Assembly: GCF_023015905.1 (NCBI RefSeq)
Contig: NZ_JALKBD010000024.1
Location: forward strand, 18,999 to 82,998
Direction: 5' to 3'
DNA length: 64,000 nucleotides
Source of the DNA: Arenibacter sp. F20364
GTDB lineage: Bacteria > Bacteroidota > Bacteroidia > Flavobacteriales > Flavobacteriaceae
Shown here: piece by piece, positions 25,009-32,911 of the stretch
How positions within the stretch are numbered: the stretch's first letter is position 1
Layout of the letters: every line of letters starts with the position of its first letter
Position numbers and translations under genes: made by a program
Notes under the pieces: model-generated
What the model saw: the letters and a program-made list of their open reading frames with translations, nothing else
What the model was told of the DNA's origin: nothing
Databases searched by the model: none

Positions 25009-25036
25009 AAAAAAGGCTCCCAATTTCTTGGAAGCC
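25009..25036 (-). terminator. rho-independent terminator of tRNA-Val
   Basis: On the minus strand GGCTTCCAA pairs with TTGGGAGCC (one mismatch or wobble) around a 4-base loop and is followed by at least six T. It begins 16 bases after the tRNA 3' end. Confidence 0.8.
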
Positions 25037-25051
25037 TTGTCTTTGTTACCG

Positions 25052-25126
25052 TGGGCCCTACTGGGTTCGAACCAGTGACCCCCTGCTTGTAAGGCAGGTG
25101 CTCTGAACCAGCTGAGCTAAGAGCCC
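25052..25126 (-). tRNA. tRNA-Val (UAC)
   Basis: A full cloverleaf can be drawn. The acceptor stem is GGGCTCT with AGGGCCC, the D arm TTAGCTCAGCTGGTTCAGAGC, the anticodon stem CCTGC/GCAGG with loop CTTACAA (anticodon TAC) and the T arm CTGGTTCGAACCCAG. The discriminator base is A at 25052; CCA is not encoded. The gene separates accessory DNA on its left from folC and other core genes on its right. Confidence 0.95.
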
Positions 25127-25223
25127 TAATAAATCAGTATTTAAAATCACTTCCTAATTTTCCCAGAAGCGAGTGCAAATATAGAATAGTTTTTAATTTC
25201 CCCAAAGGAAAAAATAGAAAAAT

Positions 25224-26435
25224 TTATACTATTTCTGCAACAACAAAAGTACTTCCCCCAACGAACACAAAATCCGTTGTATCCGCTACGCCCAAAGCAG
25301 CATTAACCGCTTCATTTACAGAAGAATAAGTATCACCCTTCAAACCAAACTCCAAGGCCCTAGTTTTTAGGACAAGTTCATCCAAACCTCTCTGAATGTT
25401 TGGTCTGCAAAAATAATAATGTGCATTTTTTGGGAAAAGAGGTAAAATTTGTTCCAAATTCTTGTCTTTTACAAATCCAATTACCAAATGAAGATCGGTA
25501 TATTTTTGTTGTTCTATTTGATCCAAAACAATGGACAAACCTTCCGTATTGTGGGCCGTATCACAAACAACTGTTGGATTTTCGCCAATATATTGCCATC
25601 TGCCCAGCAATCCCGTATTCGCGGAAACATTCAACAGGCCATCAACAATATGTTCCTCCCTAATATCAAAACCCTTCAATTCCTTAATGGTGGCAACAAC
25701 GCCCTTAACGTTTTTGGCCTGGTAACTCCCCAACAAGGAGGTTTTATAATTTCCAGGGATTATTTCCCCTGCAAATACTATTTTAGAGTTTCTTTCCTTT
25801 GCCATATTGTTGAAAACAGTCGCTGTCTCTTCCTGCAGTTCACTGATGACCACCGGTATCCCTGGCTTAATGATTCCCGCCTTCTCAAAGGCTATTTTGG
25901 CAATGGTATCGCCCAACATCTCCACATGATCATAACCTATATTGGTAATCAAGGACACTTCGGGGATAATTATATTGGTAGAATCCAAACGACCTCCAAG
26001 TCCAACCTCCACAATGGCTATATCTATTTTCTCCTTTTCAAAGTACTGAAAGGCCATTCCCACTGTCATTTCAAAAAACGAAAGGTCGTGTGCCTCAAAA
26101 AAAAGTTTATTTTTTTTTATAAAATCGACTACAAATTTTTTACTGACCGGTATTCCGTTAATCCTGATCCGCTCCCTAAAATCCTTTAAATGTGGAGACG
26201 TATACAATCCGACCTTATAACCAGCCTCTTGCAAAATTGAGGCCAGCATATGACTACAGGACCCTTTCCCGTTGGTTCCTGCCACATGTATGCTTTTAAA
26301 TTTTCGTTCGGGATGCCCTAAATAAGCGGAGAGAGCCAATATATTGTCCAACTTACCCTTAAATGCAGAAATTCCCTTTTGCTGGTACATGGGCAGTTGC
26401 CCGAACATCCATTCCAAAGTTTCCTGATAAGTCAT
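25224..26435 (-). CDS. folC: folylpolyglutamate synthase/dihydrofolate synthase
   Basis: A 403-residue Mur-ligase-family enzyme that adds glutamate to dihydropteroate or folates in the cytoplasm using ATP. The P-loop is HVAGTNGKGSCSHM (residues 50-63), followed by SPHLKDFRERIRINGIPV, VEVGLGGRLDSTN and ITNIGYDHVEMLGDT. The C-terminal domain has CDTAHNTEGL and IGFVKDKN. Length and motif order are typical. The gene lies 125 bases downstream of tonB on the same strand and 98 bases from the tRNA. Confidence 0.95.
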   Translation of the reverse strand: MTYQETLEWMFGQLPMYQQKGISAFKGKLDNILALSAYLGHPERKFKSIHVAGTNGKGSCSHMLASILQEAGYKVGLYTSPHLKDFRERIRINGIPVSKKFVVDFIKKNKLFFEAHDLSFFEMTVGMAFQYFEKEKIDIAIVEVGLGGRLDSTNIIIPEVSLITNIGYDHVEMLGDTIAKIAFEKAGIIKPGIPVVISELQEETATVFNNMAKERNSKIVFAGEIIPGNYKTSLLGSYQAKNVKGVVATIKELKGFDIREEHIVDGLLNVSANTGLLGRWQYIGENPTVVCDTAHNTEGLSIVLDQIEQQKYTDLHLVIGFVKDKNLEQILPLFPKNAHYYFCRPNIQRGLDELVLKTRALEFGLKGDTYSSVNEAVNAALGVADTTDFVFVGGSTFVVAEIV

Positions 26436-26560
26436 TTATAGTCGTCTGTTGAAGTTAGAACACAATGCCTTTGCGATACCTTCAATTAATCTAATTAAAA
26501 AAGTAAATGAAATTGTAAAATTACTTTAGGATAATTGATTTTGGGCAATGCGGGAAAACT

Positions 26561-27460
26561 TTATTCCCCCAATTTAAAATTCACCACTACAAAACCAACT
26601 TGTTGACTAGGTGCATTGGAATCCAAGTTCCATTGATGCAAAAAAGCTGTTTTCTTGGCAGGCTCCAATAAACAGGGATGAGTATTGGTGGTCCCTCTTT
26701 GCCCAGGGGTAGCACTAACCACTTTTCCATTTCGGTCCACAACAATTTTAACAACAACCCTACCTTCTTCGTTGCATTCTTGCTGTACCTTGCCTTTATT
26801 CACCAAAGATCTTCCATTGAGTCCATAACCTCCAATACCACTGCCCGACCCGGGACTTCCGTAATAACTGGTTGCATATGGATCTCCGTCCGGTTGTCCT
26901 TTATCCCCGGCCTTACTATCATCACCTTCTCCCCCTGCAGCAGTTCCTTCGGATTTATTTATACCTCCGATCAGCTCATCCAGCTTATTCTTTTTCGCCT
27001 GTTGCTCCTTCCTAACCTTTTCTTCGGCCTCCCGCTTTTCGCGAGCTACCCGTTCCGCCTCGACCTGGGCCTTTTTGGCAGCCTCATCAGCCTTTCGTTT
27101 CGCTTCTTGCTGCTGCTTTATTTTTATGGATTCCTCGTTTTCCTGGGTAAGTAACTTTTCGGCAGGTTTTTCCTTGGCCACCTTTTCCTCCGGCACCTGC
27201 TCTACCACCTCTTCTACCTTTTCCTCCACAACCTTTGGCTCTTTAATGGGAGTATTGAGAGGTTCTGATTTTATCTTTTCTTTGGGCTGTACCCTACCAC
27301 TACCAAAATCAGTAGTTCCAAAATTGACGGAAATACCATTTTCAATTGGCGGATCCATATAGGTGAGTCCTATATAAAAAAGCAATAGTAATAGCACACT
27401 CAACAGAATAGTGGTAAGTGTAAAAGATTTTTTTTCGTGTCTCGTGTTAAGTAATGACAT
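26561..27460 (-). CDS. tonB: energy transducer TonB-like protein
   Basis: A 299-residue protein with an N-terminal transmembrane anchor (about 16-34: TILLSVLLLLLFYIGLTYM), a long Lys/Glu/Ala-rich spacer (about 60-170), a Gly-rich linker (GSPGSGSGIGGYG) and a C-terminal domain of about 90 residues (EEGRVVVKIVVDRNGKVVSATPGQRG). It would pass proton-motive energy from ExbB/ExbD to outer-membrane receptors such as SusC. The spacer is charged and not Pro/Lys-rich as in E. coli TonB. Its start shares one base with the exbD stop. Confidence 0.88.
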   Translation of the reverse strand: MSLLNTRHEKKSFTLTTILLSVLLLLLFYIGLTYMDPPIENGISVNFGTTDFGSGRVQPKEKIKSEPLNTPIKEPKVVEEKVEEVVEQVPEEKVAKEKPAEKLLTQENEESIKIKQQQEAKRKADEAAKKAQVEAERVAREKREAEEKVRKEQQAKKNKLDELIGGINKSEGTAAGGEGDDSKAGDKGQPDGDPYATSYYGSPGSGSGIGGYGLNGRSLVNKGKVQQECNEEGRVVVKIVVDRNGKVVSATPGQRGTTNTHPCLLEPAKKTAFLHQWNLDSNAPSQQVGFVVVNFKLGE

Positions 27461-27846
27461 TAATTTGGTCGCACCGCCAAAATAACCTTGTAATTATTTC
27501 TATTGGCAATATCCATTACGTTTACCGCCTCTTTGATGGCAACGCTCTCTTCTGCCCTAAGAATAATAGTAGGTTTCTCTTGCCCTTTTAGTGCCTTTTT
27601 TAATTCAATTTCTATATACTGTCCGTTTATCTTCTCGTTGTTCACAAAATATTCCAAGTTCTTATTGATGCTTACCGATACATTTTGGGTATTTGTAGAT
27701 TTACCCTTTGCTTTGGGCAACAACAAGTCCAATGCATTGGGCGAATTTGCAGTTAGCATAAAGAAAATAAGCAATAGGAACACTATGTCCGTCATAGAGG
27801 ACATGCTAAAATCTGGACTAACTTTATTTCTACCTTTTAGTTTCAT
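27460..27846 (-). CDS. exbD: ExbD/TolR-family biopolymer transport protein
   Basis: A 128-residue inner-membrane protein with one transmembrane helix (about 20-38). The helix has the functional Asp in FSMSSMTDIVFLLLIFFMLT, which takes part in proton flow. The periplasmic domain follows (TIILRAEESVAIKEAVNVMDIANRNNYKVILAV). It lies 10 bases after exbB and overlaps tonB by one base. Confidence 0.93.
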   Translation of the reverse strand: MKLKGRNKVSPDFSMSSMTDIVFLLLIFFMLTANSPNALDLLLPKAKGKSTNTQNVSVSINKNLEYFVNNEKINGQYIEIELKKALKGQEKPTIILRAEESVAIKEAVNVMDIANRNNYKVILAVRPN

Positions 27847-27856
27847 GTGTTATGTT

Positions 27857-28549
27857 CTAAAGAGGTTCGTTCAATAAATCTAAAAACTCCACCGCATTGG
27901 CTTCCATTTTATGCACCACTTTATCCGTTCTGTTCACCAAATGATTATAACCTATATAGGCTATAATACCCACAATAAGTCCGGCAACAGTAGTGGTCAT
28001 GGCCGTATATATTCCAGACGCCAAAGAACCCATTTCCGCCTGCCCACCACTGGTAGCCATTTGATGGAATGCCAAAATCATACCAATAACGGTACCTAAA
28101 AACCCAATCATGGGTGCCGCTCCGGCAACGGTGGCCAAGACGGTCACATTTTTTTCCAATTTATAAACCTCAAGGGTACCTGCATTTTCTATTGCGGTAT
28201 TAATATCATCCAAGGGCTTCCCAATTCTGGAGATTCCTTTTTCCGTTAACCTCGCCACCGGCGAATCTGTTTGGGCACACAATAATTTGGCCGCTTCCAA
28301 CTTACCATTGGTAACATGATCCCGTATCTGGTTCATAAAATTACTATCTATCTTTGACGCAGCTTTTATCGCAAAAATCCGTTCAAAATAAATATACAGT
28401 GCCACAAAAAGCATTACGAACAAAACACTTATTATCAAGATACTTCCTGTACCGCCATTTACTATTAAATCAATCACGGAAAGTGTCTTTTCCTCAGACA
28501 CAACGCCCTCTAATCCTGCCTCTTGAGCCAGATCTTGTATCAATAACAT
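27857..28549 (-). CDS. exbB: ExbB/TolQ/MotA-family proton channel protein
   Basis: A 230-residue protein with three transmembrane segments (about 35-55, 140-165, 180-200). The region AGAAPMIGFLGTVIGMILAFHQMA followed by GIYTAMTTTVAGLIVGIIAYIGYNHLV is diagnostic of the MotA/TolQ/ExbB family. It forms the motor with ExbD that drives TonB. The gap to the upstream antiporter gene is 49 bases and all genes here share the strand. Confidence 0.93.
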   Translation of the reverse strand: MLLIQDLAQEAGLEGVVSEEKTLSVIDLIVNGGTGSILIISVLFVMLFVALYIYFERIFAIKAASKIDSNFMNQIRDHVTNGKLEAAKLLCAQTDSPVARLTEKGISRIGKPLDDINTAIENAGTLEVYKLEKNVTVLATVAGAAPMIGFLGTVIGMILAFHQMATSGGQAEMGSLASGIYTAMTTTVAGLIVGIIAYIGYNHLVNRTDKVVHKMEANAVEFLDLLNEPL

Positions 28550-28598
28550 ATATTTTCTTTATTTAAGTTGCCTTAATAACGGTCTTTTGTCGATTAAA

Positions 28599-29963
28599 TT
28601 ATGCGTTCAACACTAAATTTCTAATTAATATAAATCCTACGGCACCGGCAGCAAATCCAATGAATGCCAACCATGCTATTTTCTTCAAATACCAGAAGAA
28701 GTCTATTTTTTCCATTCCCATGGCCACAACACCTGCTGCAGACCCAATAATCAACATACTACCTCCAGTTCCAGCGGAATATGCAATGAAATGCCAAACT
28801 GGATCATCCATACCTACAGAGAACATTCCTATACTTGCCGCGACCAGTGGCACGTTATCTATTACAGCAGAGCCCACACCTAAAAAGAGTACCACCAAAT
28901 CGGATACCAATTCACCACCGGACTCCGTACCCAACATAGGCATTACCTCATCCAAGGTTCCGGCAAAATGGAACAACATTCCTAAAGATTCCAAAGCTGC
29001 CACTGCCATTAAAATACCCAAAAAGAAAAGAATACTTGGCAATTCAATTTTGGAAAGTGATTTATGTACTGGGCTGTGATGCGATTCTGCCTCACTTTCC
29101 CCGTCGATATTGGAAATACTAAATTTGGCGCTACTGTATATTTCAGCGAACGTGGCTACCAATGCCAAAGAAAGCATCATCCCAACGTAGGGAGGCAAAT
29201 GGGTTATGGTTTTGAAAAAGGGAACAAATATAATGGCACCCAATCCCAAATAAAGCATAGTTGACCCATATTTGGATTTAGTAGGTTCCTCATCGTCCAT
29301 ATCGGTGTCAATATTACCGGAAAAGGCCTTGTACCTACTTGCAATAAAGGTAGGAACCACCATACATATAATAGAAGGCAAAAGAACGTGTTCTATCAAT
29401 TGTGCCGCCGACACTTTGTTGGCGATCCACAACATGGTTGTGGTAACATCACCAATTGGAGACCAAGCTCCACCAGCATTGGCCGCAATGATTATCATAC
29501 CGGCAAACCAAAGTCTGGTCTCCCTGTCGTTGATCACCTTCTGCAGGATAGTTATCAAGACTATAGTCGCTGTAAGGTTATCTATTATGGCAGAAAGTAT
29601 AAAGGCCAGTATAGCAAACAACCAAAGTAACTTTCTTTTGCTCCTTGTTTTTATAAACCCTTTTATTGTGGCAAAGCCATCGAAATAATCTATTATTTCC
29701 ACAATGGTCATAGCCCCCAAAAGGAAGACCAGTATTTCTGCGGTTTTCCCGAGATGATGGAGCAAAATCTCATCTATATGGGTCGCCTCCAACTCCCGGA
29801 GCTCGGCATTGACCTCAAAAACTGGCATATGTGCCAAAGCTATAACCGCCCATAACAGAGCCATCATCGCCAAAGCGGGGATTAATTTGTCTATCTTAAG
29901 ATTGTGCTCCAAAGTTATTGCCAAGTAACCGGCAACGAATAAAATAATAATAATGGTCTCCAT
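28599..29963 (-). CDS. nhaD: NhaD-type sodium/proton antiporter
   Basis: A 454-residue membrane protein with about 11-12 hydrophobic helices, belonging to the ion transporter superfamily. Motifs such as DNLTATIVLITILQKVI, AANAGGAWSPIGDVTTTMLWI and GSAVIDNVPLVAASIGM are those of NhaD, which exchanges Na+ or Li+ for H+ in marine and alkaliphilic bacteria. It is encoded 12 bases after the dehydrogenase gene and 49 before exbB. A sodium exporter fits a marine habitat. Confidence 0.88.
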   Translation of the reverse strand: METIIIILFVAGYLAITLEHNLKIDKLIPALAMMALLWAVIALAHMPVFEVNAELRELEATHIDEILLHHLGKTAEILVFLLGAMTIVEIIDYFDGFATIKGFIKTRSKRKLLWLFAILAFILSAIIDNLTATIVLITILQKVINDRETRLWFAGMIIIAANAGGAWSPIGDVTTTMLWIANKVSAAQLIEHVLLPSIICMVVPTFIASRYKAFSGNIDTDMDDEEPTKSKYGSTMLYLGLGAIIFVPFFKTITHLPPYVGMMLSLALVATFAEIYSSAKFSISNIDGESEAESHHSPVHKSLSKIELPSILFFLGILMAVAALESLGMLFHFAGTLDEVMPMLGTESGGELVSDLVVLFLGVGSAVIDNVPLVAASIGMFSVGMDDPVWHFIAYSAGTGGSMLIIGSAAGVVAMGMEKIDFFWYLKKIAWLAFIGFAAGAVGFILIRNLVLNA

Positions 29964-29975
29964 GCTATTATTGGT

Positions 29976-31202
29976 TTAAATTAATTGTTTCAAAGCAATC
30001 TCAAATCCGGTTTTACTGAGATTAACTTTTGATTTATTTTGGTCAAATATATTTAAAATTGCGTTTCTAATGGTATTTGAAGTGTCATTAAAAATAAGTT
30101 CGTCATCCATTGCCACCCTTCCCTCCATAAAATAGGCAAAGACACGGGCCATTCCGCAATTGGAAATAAAATCGGGAATTAGACTTACACGCTCATCGGT
30201 ATACTCCATAATTGGCCCAAAAAATATTTCCTTATCCGCAAAGGGCACATTGGCCCCACAGCTGATCACTTCCAACCCAGCATCTATCATTTTAGCTATC
30301 TGCTCCTCTGTCACCAAGCGGGAAGCCGCACAGGGGACAAATATTTCTGCGGGCAAACTCCATATTCTATTGTTCATTTCGGAAAAAGGAATAATGTCAT
30401 CTGCAAAAAGTTCATTTCCCTTTTTATTTAAAAAGAATGACCTTATTTCCTCCAAAGTATACCCTTCCTCATTAATTATCCCTCCGGCCCGATCGATAAT
30501 CCCGACCACTTTCGCCCCCATTTTTGCCAAATAAAAGGCAGCTGCAGATCCTACATTGCCAAATCCCTGCACAATGGCCCTTTTACCCTCAACCGAACCT
30601 GCGTGTATTTCATAAAAGTGTTTAACGGCTTCGGCTACCCCAAAACCGGTTATCATATCCGCCACCGTAAATTTCCTAACAACGGACGGTGAGTATTCAT
30701 TTGACTCCAAAACCTTAACGACACCCAATCTCAATTGACCGATCCTATTGATCTTATCAGCTTCGGTCGGTTTAAAATGTCCGTTAAAAACACCCTCTTG
30801 TGGATGCCACACCCCAGCGTCCTCTGTAATAGGGATAACCTCATGGATCTCATCAACATTTAAATCCCCGCCGGTACCATAGTAACTTTTTAACAATGGC
30901 GCTACCGCATGGTACCACCGTTTAAGTACGCCGGATTTCCTGGGATCGCTGGGATTAAAATTAATTCCGGATTTAGCACCTCCGATCGGAGGTCCTGAAA
31001 CCGTAAATTTCACCTCCATCGTTTTTGCCAAAGATAAGACTTCGTTCATATCCAATCCCTCCCTCATTCTGGTACCGCCACCGGCCGCCCCACCACGAAG
31101 AGAATTAATTACAGCCCATCCTTCCGCTTCTGTCTCTGGATCTTTCCAGTTGAAAATGATTTCCGGGGCTCTATTTTCATATATTTTTAATAACTCTTTC
31201 AT
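29976..31202 (-). CDS. Glu/Leu/Phe/Val dehydrogenase family protein
   Basis: A 408-residue NAD(P)-dependent amino acid dehydrogenase. The substrate domain holds the catalytic region VSGPPIGGAKSGINFNP (Lys in GGAKSG), YGTGGDLNVDE, and the coenzyme domain begins KRAIVQGFGNVGSAAAFYLAKMGAKVVGIID. It interconverts an amino acid and its 2-oxo acid with ammonia. Glutamate or a branched-chain amino acid are both possible; the short N-terminus does not decide. It is divergent from the acyl-CoA dehydrogenase gene. Confidence 0.9.
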   Translation of the reverse strand: MKELLKIYENRAPEIIFNWKDPETEAEGWAVINSLRGGAAGGGTRMREGLDMNEVLSLAKTMEVKFTVSGPPIGGAKSGINFNPSDPRKSGVLKRWYHAVAPLLKSYYGTGGDLNVDEIHEVIPITEDAGVWHPQEGVFNGHFKPTEADKINRIGQLRLGVVKVLESNEYSPSVVRKFTVADMITGFGVAEAVKHFYEIHAGSVEGKRAIVQGFGNVGSAAAFYLAKMGAKVVGIIDRAGGIINEEGYTLEEIRSFFLNKKGNELFADDIIPFSEMNNRIWSLPAEIFVPCAASRLVTEEQIAKMIDAGLEVISCGANVPFADKEIFFGPIMEYTDERVSLIPDFISNCGMARVFAYFMEGRVAMDDELIFNDTSNTIRNAILNIFDQNKSKVNLSKTGFEIALKQLI

Positions 31203-31462
31203 TGTACCTTACAATTTAACTATTAGACTTCATTTGCCATTAAGGGAATTTTACCTCCTTTGGTTAATTTCACCAGCCTTGCTAATGTTGTCTCATAATT
31301 GTTAGGTCTTTTTTCAGCAAAAAATATTCAGCCGAACAAATATAAAAATTAGATTATGTTTTAATGTTTTATTCACCATTAATATTCCATTCTCAAATCG
31401 TATATTTATTATTCCGTTCTATACTCGTATATTTGCAATATTCTCATAATTTTTTCTAACAC
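31203..31462. promoter_or_regulatory. divergent promoter region, dehydrogenase/acyl-CoA dehydrogenase
   Basis: 260 bases without a gene, with promoters expected in both directions. On the plus strand TATATTTG at 31428-31435 matches the Bacteroidota -7 consensus TAnnTTTG, 27 bases before the acyl-CoA dehydrogenase ATG. No clear -33 TTG is seen at the best spacing. Confidence 0.4.
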
Positions 31463-32605
31463 ATGGATTTTACGCTTTCGGAAGAACAGTTGATGATACA
31501 ACAGGCAGCACGGGATTTTGCCCAAAACGAATTACTTCCCGAAGTCATAGAAAGAGACGACGCTCAAAAATTCCCTACCGAACAGGTAAAAAAAATGGGG
31601 GAATTGGGATTTATGGGAATGATGGTGGACCCAAAATACGGGGGAAGCGGACTGGACACCATTTCCTATGTAGTGGTTATGGAGGAACTTTCCAAAATTG
31701 ATGCCTCGGCTTCGGTAATTGTATCCGTCAATAATTCTTTGGTATGCTGGGGACTTGAAACCTTTGGCAGCGAAGCACAGAAAGAAAAGTATTTGACCCG
31801 TTTGTCCACTGGACAAAGTATTGGGGCGTTCTGTCTTTCCGAGCCCGAGGCCGGTAGCGATGCCACTTCACAAAAAACCACAGCTCTGGACAAGGGAGAC
31901 CACTATGTAGTGAACGGCACCAAGAACTGGATTACAAATGGAAATTCTGCTGAAATCTATTTGGTAATTGCACAGACCGATATTTCCAAAGGATATAAAG
32001 GAATAAATGCAATAATTGTAGAAAAGGACACACCTGGTTTTATAATAGGGCCTAAGGAAAATAAATTGGGGATAAGGGGCAGTGACACCCATTCATTGAT
32101 CTTTAACGATGTAAAAGTCCCCAAAGAAAATAGAATTGGCGAAGATGGATTTGGCTTTAAATTTGCCATGAAGACCTTGGCAGGGGGACGCATAGGAATA
32201 GCTGCCCAAGCCTTGGGTATTGCCGCCGGTGCGTATGAATTGGCCAAAAAGTATTCTAAAGAAAGAAAGGCTTTTGGCACGGAAATAAGCAATCATCAGG
32301 CAATAGCCTTTAAACTTGCCGATATGCACACCCAAATTGAAGCCGCGAGACATTTGGTTTATAAGGCGGCATGGGACAAGGACCAAGGAAACGACTACGA
32401 TCTTTCTGGGGCAATGGCAAAACTATACGCTTCCCAGGTGGCCATGGATACCGCCGTAGAAGCGGTACAAATTCACGGTGGTAATGGTTTTGTGAAGGAC
32501 TACCACGTGGAAAGAATGATGCGGGACGCCAAGATAACCCAGATCTATGAAGGCACTTCGGAGATCCAGAAAATCGTGATTTCGAGGAGTATTTTAAAAA
32601 AATAA
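31463..32605 (+). CDS. acyl-CoA dehydrogenase
   Basis: A 380-residue FAD enzyme for the first step of fatty acid (or short-chain acyl) beta-oxidation. Features in order: the N-terminal helical domain (MDFTLSEEQLMIQQAARDFAQNEL), the FAD-binding segment FCLSEPEAGSDATSQKTTA, and NWITNGNSAEIYLVIAQT. At the C-terminus the catalytic Glu lies in MRDAKITQIYEGTSEIQKIVISR. It has the typical length of short-chain enzymes. It stands alone between divergent promoters and gltB. Confidence 0.95.
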   Translation: MDFTLSEEQLMIQQAARDFAQNELLPEVIERDDAQKFPTEQVKKMGELGFMGMMVDPKYGGSGLDTISYVVVMEELSKIDASASVIVSVNNSLVCWGLETFGSEAQKEKYLTRLSTGQSIGAFCLSEPEAGSDATSQKTTALDKGDHYVVNGTKNWITNGNSAEIYLVIAQTDISKGYKGINAIIVEKDTPGFIIGPKENKLGIRGSDTHSLIFNDVKVPKENRIGEDGFGFKFAMKTLAGGRIGIAAQALGIAAGAYELAKKYSKERKAFGTEISNHQAIAFKLADMHTQIEAARHLVYKAAWDKDQGNDYDLSGAMAKLYASQVAMDTAVEAVQIHGGNGFVKDYHVERMMRDAKITQIYEGTSEIQKIVISRSILKK

Positions 32606-32911
32606 CAGCAACACCCCTTATTTTTGCATGGGGAACCAACTAAAAACAATTAATTATAACCAAACACCCCTAACTTAAATAAGGGTATTGACCAATAAAA
32701 ACCAATTTTACATTATTAACCCCCTATTAATAGGAAAAACATCAATATTCAAACCTTAATATTGAGGAAATCCCAATTTAATGGGCTCAAATATCAGAAT
32801 ATACATTTTTTTTAACGTTGAATTATAAACGTTGAATTTCTTTCGCACTATTTAATATTGCATTGCATTAAATGTAAATATTTTGATATTTTTGAAGAAA
32901 TATGATAATTT
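32606..32911. promoter_or_regulatory. 306-base region upstream of gltBD
   Basis: No gene is seen. Two direct copies of AACGTTGAATT (32814-32824 and 32828-32838) are spaced 14 bases apart. TATTTTTG at 32887-32894 fits the -7 consensus TAnnTTTG but is only 17 bases before the gltB ATG, so the leader would be very short. Confidence 0.4.

Larger units (their letters stand above)
24446..25051. other. 606-base intergenic region: regulatory dyads between exporter operon and tRNA-Val
   Basis: No gene is seen on either strand, and no second GG-leader peptide was found. It contains the 13-mer copy (24508-24520), two related dyads (24558-24577, 24683-24706), a 26-base near-palindrome (24912-24937), a tandem 11-base repeat (24969-24990) and the tRNA terminator (25009-25036). 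Confidence 0.6.

Noticed and set aside
24446..25051. Search for a GG-leader peptide upstream of the exporter gene
   Set aside because: No ORF with a leader and Gly-Gly motif on either strand.
25449..26189. 246-residue plus-strand ORF
   Set aside because: It is antisense to folC, whose motifs are complete; composition is rich in Asn, Phe and Ile without a recognisable domain.
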